The notes under the pieces: model-generated
Told to the model about the DNA's origin: nothing
Seen by the model: the letters and a program-made list of their open reading frames with translations, nothing else
Databases searched by the model: none
Origin: JBBDXA01 sp040902585
GTDB taxonomy: Bacteria; Planctomycetota; Phycisphaerae; Phycisphaerales; Phycisphaeraceae
DNA: 34,450 nucleotides
NCBI GenBank assembly: GCA_040902585.1
Contig: JBBDXA010000097.1
Coordinates: 1 to 34,450 of the forward strand
Reading direction: 5' to 3'
Program-made: the position numbers and the translations under genes
In this document: in pieces, positions 16,351-22,610 of the stretch
Layout: each line of letters opens with the position of its first letter
Numbering within the stretch: position 1 is the stretch's first letter

Positions 16351-16989
16351 ATGAAAAAGCATCTCACCGCATCCATGGCCGTCGCGCTCTGCGTGTCGCT
16401 CCTTGCGCTGATCGCATGCAGCAAGGAAGGGCCGGCGAACGAGCCGCCGTCAAACGTGAAGCGCGTCAAGGCGGCGTTCATCGATGCGGAAGGCAAACCC
16501 ACGGAAGTGGTGCAGGTGCCCCTCGTGGAGAAGACTGAGGAAGAATGGAAGAAGCTGCTGACGCCCGAGCAGTACGTCATCGTGCGCAAGGCGGGCACCG
16601 AGGCCCCGTTCTGCGGTACGCTGCTGGATAATAAGAAGGAAGGCGTTTACTTCTGCGTCGCGTGCAGCCTGCCACTGTTCGCATCGAACTCCAAGTTCAA
16701 CTCGCGCACGGGCTGGCCCAGCTTCTTCCAGCCGATCGCCAAGGAAAACGTCGCTGAAAAGCGTGACACCAGCGGAGGCATGATCCGCGTTGAAATCAAC
16801 TGCGCCCGCTGCGACGGCCACCTGGGCCACGTCTTCGAAGACGGCCCGCGCCCCACCGGCCTGCGCTACTGCCTGAATTCCGAGTCGCTGACCTTCACGG
16901 AAACGACCAAGCTCAAGCCATTGGCGGAAAAGTTTGAGAAGGAAATCGAGGCGGCGAAGAAGGCCGCACCGAAGGAAGAATCAAAGTAG
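16351..16989 (+). CDS. msrB: lipoprotein peptide-methionine (R)-S-oxide reductase (MsrB), copy 2
   Basis: The 212-residue paralogue of the previous gene has its lipobox at LIAC (Cys23) and a short linker. Its MsrB domain is nearly identical in motifs: PFCGTLLDNKKEGVYFCVAC, CARCDGHLGHVFEDGPRPTG and RYCLNSESL. Both copies keep zinc and catalytic cysteines, so both should be active. The mature N-terminus SNVKRVKAAFIDAEGKPTEV matches SNVKRVKVAFIDAEGKPTKV of copy 1, so the duplication covers about 200 residues. It ends in a Lys/Glu-rich tail. A hairpin just after the stop (16997-17032) probably terminates transcription. Confidence 0.93.
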   Translation: MKKHLTASMAVALCVSLLALIACSKEGPANEPPSNVKRVKAAFIDAEGKPTEVVQVPLVEKTEEEWKKLLTPEQYVIVRKAGTEAPFCGTLLDNKKEGVYFCVACSLPLFASNSKFNSRTGWPSFFQPIAKENVAEKRDTSGGMIRVEINCARCDGHLGHVFEDGPRPTGLRYCLNSESLTFTETTKLKPLAEKFEKEIEAAKKAAPKEESK

Positions 16990-16996
16990 ATCGTTT

Positions 16997-17032
16997 TCGT
17001 GTCATGCTTGTGCTTTGAGAAGCATGACACGA
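16997..17032. terminator. perfect 13-bp hairpin between convergent msrB and PilZ genes
   Basis: TCGTGTCATGCTT (16997-17009) and AAGCATGACACGA (17020-17032) are exact complements around a 10-base loop. The hairpin lies 7 bases after the msrB stop and 25 bases from the end of the convergent PilZ gene, fitting a bidirectional terminator. TTTT precedes the left arm at 16994-16997, but no T-run follows the right arm, so it may also be a dispersed repeat. Confidence 0.65.
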
Positions 17033-17057
17033 ATCCCGCGAGCGTTCGCAGACTCAA

Positions 17058-17426
17058 TCACGCGCATGCCGCCGTCTGCCGCGCCACTTCCAGACCGATC
17101 TCGTACCCGTCATCACAAGGCCGGCACCAGGCGACCTTGCCGTACATGTCGAACCCGCGCTCGGGGCCGTGTGGCGGGAAGAAAACCGTGATCGTCGCGC
17201 CGCGGGGCAGCTCTTCGGCCGACACCGTGCCGAGCCCGCCTTCGGACACATCACGAAGTTCCAGCGAGCAGATGCGGTTGCGGCGAGGCTCCTCCTCGGT
17301 CATCGTCAACAGGGCGGTGACCCGGCCATGGGTCGGCTTGCGATGGTCGATCCGCCGTTCCAGCGGAATCGGATCGCCGTCGAGGTGTTCATCACGAACG
17401 AGTTTCAGTTCATTTTCTTCGAGCAT
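17058..17426 (-). CDS. PilZ domain protein (putative cyclic di-GMP receptor)
   Basis: The 122-residue protein is a single PilZ domain. Both c-di-GMP-binding motifs are present: RxxxR as R25-IDH-R29 within ERRIDHRK, and DxSxxG as D59-S61-G64 in RDVSEGGLG. The remainder fits the beta-barrel (GATITVFFPP, GKVAWCRPCDDGYEIGLEV). Such proteins bind c-di-GMP and act on a partner; none is encoded next to it. It is divergent from the CobA-HemD gene, with a 182-base spacer (17427-17608) that holds a short CCGG-taatca-CCGG hairpin (about 17453-17465) and no clear promoter. Confidence 0.87.
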   Translation of the reverse strand: MLEENELKLVRDEHLDGDPIPLERRIDHRKPTHGRVTALLTMTEEEPRRNRICSLELRDVSEGGLGTVSAEELPRGATITVFFPPHGPERGFDMYGKVAWCRPCDDGYEIGLEVARQTAACA

Positions 17427-17608
17427 AATCGTGCTCCTGATTCAGTTCGCCCCCGGTAATCACCGGTCGCCTCGACTTGCCCTCGGCCCCATTCGAAAGC
17501 CCGCGCGGCCCTCGTACTGAAAAGGCCTGTATCATGAATCTGCATCGGCGTTACAACCGGCAGAGTTAACCCAGCTTGACAGGCAACGAAAAAATATCGC
17601 AGCCCGCC

Positions 17609-19162
17609 ATGCCCCCCATGCCCCGCGTGGCGCTCGTCGGCGCGGGACCAGGAGACCCGGGTCTGATAACCGCGCGCGGCCTCGAACTGCTTCGCGCCGC
17701 CGATGTCGTCGTCCATGACGCACTCGTTCTCCCCGCACTCCTCGCCGAGGCCAAGCCTGATGCGGAAGTGATCGACGTCGGCAAACGCCACAGCGATCAC
17801 AAGCTCTCGCAGGATCAGATCAACGCCCTGCTCGCGGCGAAAGCCGGCGAAGGGCGGTTCGTGGTGCGACTGAAGGGCGGCGATCCTTTCGTCTTCGGAC
17901 GCGGCGCGGAAGAGGCGCAGTTCCTCCACGCGAAAGGCATCGCCGTCGAGATCGTGCCGGGCGTGACCACGGGCGTGGCGGCCCCTGCGATGGCGGGCAT
18001 TCCCGTCACGCATCGCGATCACAGCTCGACGGTCACTTTCATCACCGGGCACGAGGGCGAAGGCGAGGCCACCGGGGGCCGGCCGCGCATCGACTATGCA
18101 GCGCTTGGAGCGATGGTCAACAAAGGCGGCACGCTCTGCATCTACATGGGCATCTCCCGCCGCGGCGAGATCGTCCCCGCCCTGCTCGCGGCCCTGGACG
18201 GTGCCACGCCCGCGGCCGTGGTGATGTGGGGCGCGACGCCCAGGCAACGCGTCCTGCGCACGACACTGAACAACCTATTAAAGGATCTGGAGCGCGAAGG
18301 GTTGTGGGCGCCGGCGATCATCGTCCTCGGCGCAGTCGCGGCGATCGATGACATCGCCCTGAGCGCCTACGCCGCCCGGCCGCTCTTCGGTCAACGCGTG
18401 GTCATCACCCGCACGCGCGATCAGGCTTCCGTGTTGCGCGCCACGCTCACGGCATTGGGCGCGGAGGTGCTCGAAGCACCCACCATCCGCATTCAGCCGG
18501 CATCCGACAAGGTCAACACGCAGATCGAGCAAACGCTGTGCGCAATCGAAGAATACGACTGGCTGGTGCTGACCAGTGCCAACGGTGTCGATGCCTTCGC
18601 GCAGAGGCTCGATGCCCTGAAGCTCGACGGGCGCGATCTGGCCAACCTGCGCATCGCCGCCATCGGCGAGGCGACAGCCGCCCGGCTGATGGAACGCCTG
18701 CATCTTCGCGCCGATCTCGTGCCGGAGAAGTTCGTCGCTGAATCGCTGGCGGAGGCACTGATCAAGGACACGGAGCCGGGCGGGCGGTTCCTGCTCCTTC
18801 GCGCGGACATCGCCCGCAAGGCCCTGCCCGACTTGCTGACGCAGGCGGGGATGATCGTCGATGAGTTTGCGACTTATCACACAGCTCCCGCCGAGTCGCT
18901 GCCTTCGCCAGTCATCGCCGCGCTGGAGGAAGGCAAGGTCGACTGGATCACGTTCACCAGTTCATCGACGGTGCGCAATCTGGTGAACCTGCTGGGCCCG
19001 CGAAGAGAGATTCTGCGAAGAGTGAAGCTCGCGTCGATCGGACCGATCACGACGCAGACGATGCGGGAACTGGGGTTGAAACCGGCGGTGGAGGCGAAGG
19101 TGTCGACGATTGAGGGGTTGGTTGAGGCGATGTGCGAGCATCGGAACTCCCCTCCCTCTTAG
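17609..19162 (+). CDS. cobA-hemD: fused uroporphyrinogen-III C-methyltransferase and uroporphyrinogen-III synthase (CobA-HemD)
   Basis: The product has about 517 residues. The N-terminal 250 are SUMT, with VGAGPGDPGLIT at the SAM-binding start, VVRLKGGDPFVFGRG and VPGVTTGVAAPA. The rest is HemD, from FGQRVVITRTRDQASVLRAT to the end, with LTSANGVDAF and ITFTSSSTVRNL. HemD closes hydroxymethylbilane to uroporphyrinogen III, and SUMT methylates it twice to precorrin-2, so the fusion channels flux towards sirohaem or cobalamin. Starts at TTG 17576, ATG 17609 and ATG 17618 are all in frame; I chose 17609 because the family begins just before RVALVGAG. No Shine-Dalgarno is convincing. The stop codon lies inside a hairpin. 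No other tetrapyrrole genes are adjacent. Confidence 0.92.
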   Translation: MPPMPRVALVGAGPGDPGLITARGLELLRAADVVVHDALVLPALLAEAKPDAEVIDVGKRHSDHKLSQDQINALLAAKAGEGRFVVRLKGGDPFVFGRGAEEAQFLHAKGIAVEIVPGVTTGVAAPAMAGIPVTHRDHSSTVTFITGHEGEGEATGGRPRIDYAALGAMVNKGGTLCIYMGISRRGEIVPALLAALDGATPAAVVMWGATPRQRVLRTTLNNLLKDLEREGLWAPAIIVLGAVAAIDDIALSAYAARPLFGQRVVITRTRDQASVLRATLTALGAEVLEAPTIRIQPASDKVNTQIEQTLCAIEEYDWLVLTSANGVDAFAQRLDALKLDGRDLANLRIAAIGEATAARLMERLHLRADLVPEKFVAESLAEALIKDTEPGGRFLLLRADIARKALPDLLTQAGMIVDEFATYHTAPAESLPSPVIAALEEGKVDWITFTSSSTVRNLVNLLGPRREILRRVKLASIGPITTQTMRELGLKPAVEAKVSTIEGLVEAMCEHRNSPPS

Positions 19163-19169
19163 GGAGGGG
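19149..19169. terminator. hairpin containing the cobA-hemD stop codon
   Basis: CCCCTCCCT (19149-19157) and AGGGAGGGG (19161-19169) pair perfectly around a 3-base loop, and the TAG stop is at 19160-19162. The G-rich run continues to about 19180. The last residues of the protein (NSPPS) are thus written by the repeat. It may act as a terminator or be one copy of a dispersed element. Confidence 0.55.
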
Positions 19170-19197
19170 CAGGGGGAGGGTCAGGCGAACGGAGAGC

Positions 19198-19306
19198 GGG
19201 AGCACCATCCCGACAGGGTGGTGCTGTTGGCGGACGAACTACAGTGGCCTCGATCGCAACAGGAAGCTGTGCGCCAATAGCACCACCCTTTCGGGATGGT
19301 GCTCCC
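19198..19306. repeat. 28-bp inverted repeat (27/28 identical) with a 53-base loop
   Basis: The left arm 19198-19225 starts gggagcaccatcccgacagg and the right arm 19279-19306 is its complement with one mismatch. Each arm also contains a small internal palindrome around cccgacaggg or ccctttcggg. It lies between the convergent cobA-hemD and molybdopterin genes. A double-hairpin of this kind fits a REP/MITE-like element; no coding capacity is seen. Confidence 0.8.
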
Positions 19307-19336
19307 AACGCGGGTTGAATCAGGGGCGCGGTGGTG

Positions 19337-19354
19337 CGAAGTCGCGAGCGGCTA
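19337..19354. repeat. stop-adjacent repeat, copy A (CGCGAGCGGCT)
   Basis: On the minus strand the stop TAG is directly followed by CCGCTCGCGACTTCGC. The second gene with the same arrangement ends at 20541, where TGA is followed by GCCGCTCGCGGCTTCGC. The shared core is a short palindrome with arms AGCCGC and GCGGCT in the better copy. Confidence 0.6.
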
Positions 19355-19990
19355 CCAGCCGAAGCGTTCTTCCGTCCACGGGTTGCCGTGCATGTGGTAG
19401 CCGTTGACTTCCCAGAACCCGGCGCGGTCTTCATCGGTGAGTTCGATTCGGCTGATCCACTTCGCGCCCTTCCAGAAGTAGAGGCGGGGAACGACTGCGC
19501 GGACGGGGCCGCCGTGCTCGCTGGTGATGGGCGCTCCGTCGTGATGCGTCGCCAGCAGGCAGTCTTCGCCGGCGAAATCTTCGAGGCTGGTGTTGGTGGT
19601 CCAGTCATCGCCGGGTTCGCTCGATGCGTGTTGAATGACGAACTTGGCGCGGGGCAGCGGCCGCGCCATTTCCAGCAGCGTGCGCGTCGCGACGCCTGTA
19701 AAAATGTTGTCGAGTCGTGACCAGTGCGTGACGCAGTGGATGTCACACTTCACATTTACCTTCGCGAGCTTGTTGAACGCTTTCCAGTCGAGTTCGATCT
19801 CGTTTTCGACGAGACCTTCGATGCGCAGCGACCAGTCTTCAGCCTTTATTTCCGGCACGCTGCCGTAGTGCAGCACGGGCCATTTGCTGGTGAGCTGCTG
19901 TCCCGGCGGCGTGCGCTCGCGCGGCGTGCCGCGCTTCGTGTCGGGGCTGAGGATCATCGGGATGATGGTCGGGGTGAAAGGCGAACTCAT
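19352..19990 (-). CDS. sulfite-oxidase-like molybdopterin-dependent oxidoreductase (cytoplasmic YedY-type)
   Basis: The 212-residue protein is a single oxidoreductase molybdopterin-binding domain (sulfite oxidase fold). The Mo-ligating Cys is in KCDIHCVTHWSRLDN, where the HC-V-x-x-WS pattern is diagnostic. Further motifs are FVIQHASSEPGDDWTTNTSL and GGPVRAVVPRLYFWKGAKWI. Unlike MsrP/YedY it has no Tat signal, so it should remain cytoplasmic and belongs to the 'sulfite oxidase-like' group of unknown substrate. No haem partner (YedZ) gene is adjacent. The start at 19990 gives MSSPFTPTI; typical members begin with the same kind of short disordered stretch. The stop is directly followed by a repeat shared with the VWA gene. 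Confidence 0.9.
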   Translation of the reverse strand: MSSPFTPTIIPMILSPDTKRGTPRERTPPGQQLTSKWPVLHYGSVPEIKAEDWSLRIEGLVENEIELDWKAFNKLAKVNVKCDIHCVTHWSRLDNIFTGVATRTLLEMARPLPRAKFVIQHASSEPGDDWTTNTSLEDFAGEDCLLATHHDGAPITSEHGGPVRAVVPRLYFWKGAKWISRIELTDEDRAGFWEVNGYHMHGNPWTEERFGW

Positions 19991-20030
19991 GAAGGCATCT
20001 TAGATGGGGTGACGCGTTCATACCCATTCA

Positions 20031-20510
20031 TCAACCACCAGCGATTGGCGCGAGACGTTTCACTCTGAAAAGTGGCTGGCCGAACTCCACTGCTTCGCCC
20101 GGTTGAATGAGCAATGCCAAAACGGTGCCTCGTACGCCAGCCTTGATCTCGTAAAACACGGTCATGGCTCCGATCAAGCAGACGATCGTATCCTCCGAAA
20201 CGAAGTCGCCGGGTATGACGTATGGCGGCGAGTCGGGCGATGGCGTCGCGTAATAACGCCCAACCATCGGTGACTTGATCTCGACGGGAAACATCAGGTC
20301 CAACCAATCCATATCAATTTGTCCAGCGTAGCGATCTAGTTCCGATTCAAGAACATCCATTTCCTCCTGAAGCGATTCCTGTCTGCGCCTCAGACGAGCA
20401 TACTTACCTCGCGCGTCGCCCTGCGAAACGAGCCAGTCGACGTATGAATCATAAAGATCCTTGTCGTCAGGGCACCTTGCAATGCTTTCCAGGAATTCAG
20501 TCTCAGTCAT
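20031..20510 (-). CDS. TIGR02996 domain fused to an AccB-like biotin carrier domain without the biotinyl lysine
   Basis: The 159-residue protein has two parts. Residues 1-35 (MTETEFLESIARCPDDKDLY, then DSYVDWLVSQGDARG) match the TIGR02996 'repeat-companion' domain common in planctomycetes. A helical stretch (36-66) follows. Residues 77-151 align closely with the biotin carboxyl carrier domain of AccB, including SPMVG, the AccB-specific thumb TPSPDSPPY, the motif GAMTV in place of EAMKM, and RGTVLALLIQPGEAVEFGQP. Thr117 sits where the biotinylated Lys would be, so the protein cannot carry biotin. It is therefore not a working acetyl-CoA carboxylase subunit, and no carboxylase genes are near. 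It may be a binding or regulatory scaffold. Base composition is lower in GC than its neighbours (31 of 60 bases at 20101-20160 against 41 of 60 at 21061-21120), which hints at transfer. Confidence 0.85.
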   Translation of the reverse strand: MTETEFLESIARCPDDKDLYDSYVDWLVSQGDARGKYARLRRRQESLQEEMDVLESELDRYAGQIDMDWLDLMFPVEIKSPMVGRYYATPSPDSPPYVIPGDFVSEDTIVCLIGAMTVFYEIKAGVRGTVLALLIQPGEAVEFGQPLFRVKRLAPIAGG

Positions 20511-20527
20511 TGCATCTGCTCCTGCGA

Positions 20528-20545
20528 AGCCGCGAGCGGCTCAAT
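20528..20545. repeat. stop-adjacent repeat, copy B (AGCCGC-GA-GCGGCT palindrome)
   Basis: A 14-base palindrome at 20528-20541 directly follows the TGA of the VWA gene on the minus strand and is preceded by gctcctgcga. It is the better-conserved copy of the element at 19337-19354. Its place fits a short terminator stem, but no T-tract follows. Confidence 0.6.
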
Positions 20546-22610
20546 ACAGCGTTTTCAAGTCGAAGCGATCTTTCAGTTCCTTGATCTGCGCCTTGACCTC
20601 GGGCTTCTCGCCTTCGCGGATGATCTCGCTGTAAAGGTGATGCAGCTTCCAGAAGCCCCAGTCTTCGGGGATGTTTTTTTCGCCCAGCGGCGCGGCCAGC
20701 AGGTCGCCGCCGAAGGTCAGGTCCATCGCCTTGGTGCCGTTGTGGCCGCTGACGCGGACGGTGAAATGCGAAGGCACTTCGTAGCGGCCGAAGATCGCGA
20801 ACTTTTCGCCCTGATGAATGTTGGGCAGGTGATGCGGGAAGACTTCGTTCTGCTCCAGGCCGATGAGATTCATCGTCACATCCTTGACGATGGGGTAGCG
20901 GATGCGGCTGGCGAGATCGCGGATGGTCGCAGCCGCGTCGGCGGGTTTCTTCGCGAAGACGGAGGAGCCCTTGTTGCGGTACGCGAGGAAGTTGAGCAGT
21001 TCCTTGTTCTGGTTGAAGCCGACGCCGACGCAGTAGATGCTCGCGCCCAGGTCGTTGTCGCGGGTGATGAGGTTGATCAGTTCGCGGGTGTCGATGACGC
21101 CGCGGGTGGGCACGCCGTCGGAAATGAGCACGAGGTAGTAGGCTCGCTGGGCGGCGAGGTCGCGCGTGAGCAGGCGACTGAGAGCGCGGTTCATGTCGGT
21201 GTCGCCTTTGCTCTGGGCCGCCTGCAAAAACGACTGTGCGCGGGCGATGTTCTGCTGCGTGGCCTGGGCGATGCCGCCTTCCTCGAAGAACGCCGGTTTC
21301 TCAGCGAAGAAAACGATATTGAACCGGTCGCCTTCGTTGAGCGTGCCCAGGGCGTCGCGCACGCCGGCCGACATATTGTTCACCCATTCCTGCGGCACGG
21401 AGCCGGAGGTGTCGATGAGAAAAACCACATCCTTGGGCATGGTCTTGAGCTTGCGAAGCGACCGGCGAGGCGCGAAGTCGAGCTTGAAGTAGGTGTAGCG
21501 GTCGGGCTTGGCGGACTCGAACAGGTTGCCGCCGATGTTGGGGCGGAACTTGCTTAGTTGATAATCGAAATCTTCATCGAGCCTTTCGGGGACTTCGATG
21601 CTGTTGGTTTCGCGGATGGCGATGGCGGCGACTTCGATCGGCGGCGGCACGGGGTTGCTCTGGAGCAATCGGCGGTCCATCGTCGGCGGAGCGTCCGCGA
21701 CGATCGGCCGAGCCGGCGCAGAAGGCACATCCACACCCGGCGGCGGCGCGATGCCGATGCCGGGCTTGCCGATGCCGCCCTTCAAAAAGTCGCGCGCGGT
21801 GTTGGCAGCGGTTGCCCCCGTGTTTTCCGTGCCGACCTTTGAAGGATCAGGCAGCTTCGCGCCGCTGGTGATGGGCATCGCCACCTGTCCGCCACCGGTG
21901 AGTTTCGCGGTCACATCCTGCGGCAAGTCCAACTCGGCTGAGCTTGCCGTCAGATTCGGCGAGAGAACGGAGGGCCGACTGTCCGCATAGTTCACCGGAT
22001 CCGCCTTCGGAGGTTTCACCTCGATCGGACTGCCCGGCGCGGTGCGATTCATCAACAGCATCTTCCCCATCTCGCCGAGGCCCGGCTGCTTCGCCTGCAC
22101 CGGCGGACCGGAGGTGTCGTTGAGAATAGGGTCGCTGTAAATCGGATCATCCACCGGCGGAGCGTAGACGCGGAACCGATCGGTGGTGTCCTCCTCCACC
22201 AGCGGCGGGTGTACTCTGCCGATCGGCGACTGCCCCAGCGCCACCGCCAGCGCGACGTGCATGAGCGTGCTGACCACCAGCGCGATGGTGAACAGCAGGG
22301 ACGGCGCGGTCTCGCCTGAAAGTTTGGTGTATGGCAGCGGCTCCTTCCCCCGAACACGATCCATCACGCTGATTGCTTCGGAATTCGAAGGACCGGCGAC
22401 AGAAGATGCCGACGGCGACTTCGTGACAGGCGCGCGAGCAGCCTGCGATGAAGGCGTGGAAGTACCCTTCGCCATCGCGGCGGCGGTGGGTGAGGTTTCA
22501 GGCTTGGGCGTGGCGGGCTGCGCGGGTTTGCCTTCGCTACCGAACGAAAACGCGCCGCGTTCGCCGCCGCCGCCGCCGTTGCTGCCTCTGCGGTTCTTGC
22601 CTTTGCTCAT
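20541..22610 (-). CDS. VWA-domain protein with a TonB-like transmembrane anchor
   Basis: The 689-residue protein has an N-terminal Gly/Pro/Ser-rich cytoplasmic part (1-103), one membrane helix (about 104-127), a long Pro-rich stretch (130-390) and a von Willebrand A domain (about 393-560). The MIDAS motif DTSGS is at 400-404 and a conserved T and D follow. The helix carries S114, H118, L125 and S128, spaced SxxxHx6Lx2S, close to the S-H-L-S pattern with which TonB contacts ExbB/ExbD. The topology copies TonB but the end is a VWA domain, not a TonB C-terminal domain. It is the last gene of exbB-exbD-TPR-VWA, overlapping the previous gene by four bases. I infer that it transmits proton-motive force to a partner bound by the metal-dependent VWA domain. 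Confidence 0.88.
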   Translation of the reverse strand: MSKGKNRRGSNGGGGGERGAFSFGSEGKPAQPATPKPETSPTAAAMAKGTSTPSSQAARAPVTKSPSASSVAGPSNSEAISVMDRVRGKEPLPYTKLSGETAPSLLFTIALVVSTLMHVALAVALGQSPIGRVHPPLVEEDTTDRFRVYAPPVDDPIYSDPILNDTSGPPVQAKQPGLGEMGKMLLMNRTAPGSPIEVKPPKADPVNYADSRPSVLSPNLTASSAELDLPQDVTAKLTGGGQVAMPITSGAKLPDPSKVGTENTGATAANTARDFLKGGIGKPGIGIAPPPGVDVPSAPARPIVADAPPTMDRRLLQSNPVPPPIEVAAIAIRETNSIEVPERLDEDFDYQLSKFRPNIGGNLFESAKPDRYTYFKLDFAPRRSLRKLKTMPKDVVFLIDTSGSVPQEWVNNMSAGVRDALGTLNEGDRFNIVFFAEKPAFFEEGGIAQATQQNIARAQSFLQAAQSKGDTDMNRALSRLLTRDLAAQRAYYLVLISDGVPTRGVIDTRELINLITRDNDLGASIYCVGVGFNQNKELLNFLAYRNKGSSVFAKKPADAAATIRDLASRIRYPIVKDVTMNLIGLEQNEVFPHHLPNIHQGEKFAIFGRYEVPSHFTVRVSGHNGTKAMDLTFGGDLLAAPLGEKNIPEDWGFWKLHHLYSEIIREGEKPEVKAQIKELKDRFDLKTLY

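Noticed and set aside
20031..20510. Functional AccB subunit of acetyl-CoA carboxylase
   Set aside because: The biotin lysine is replaced by Thr and no carboxylase genes are adjacent.
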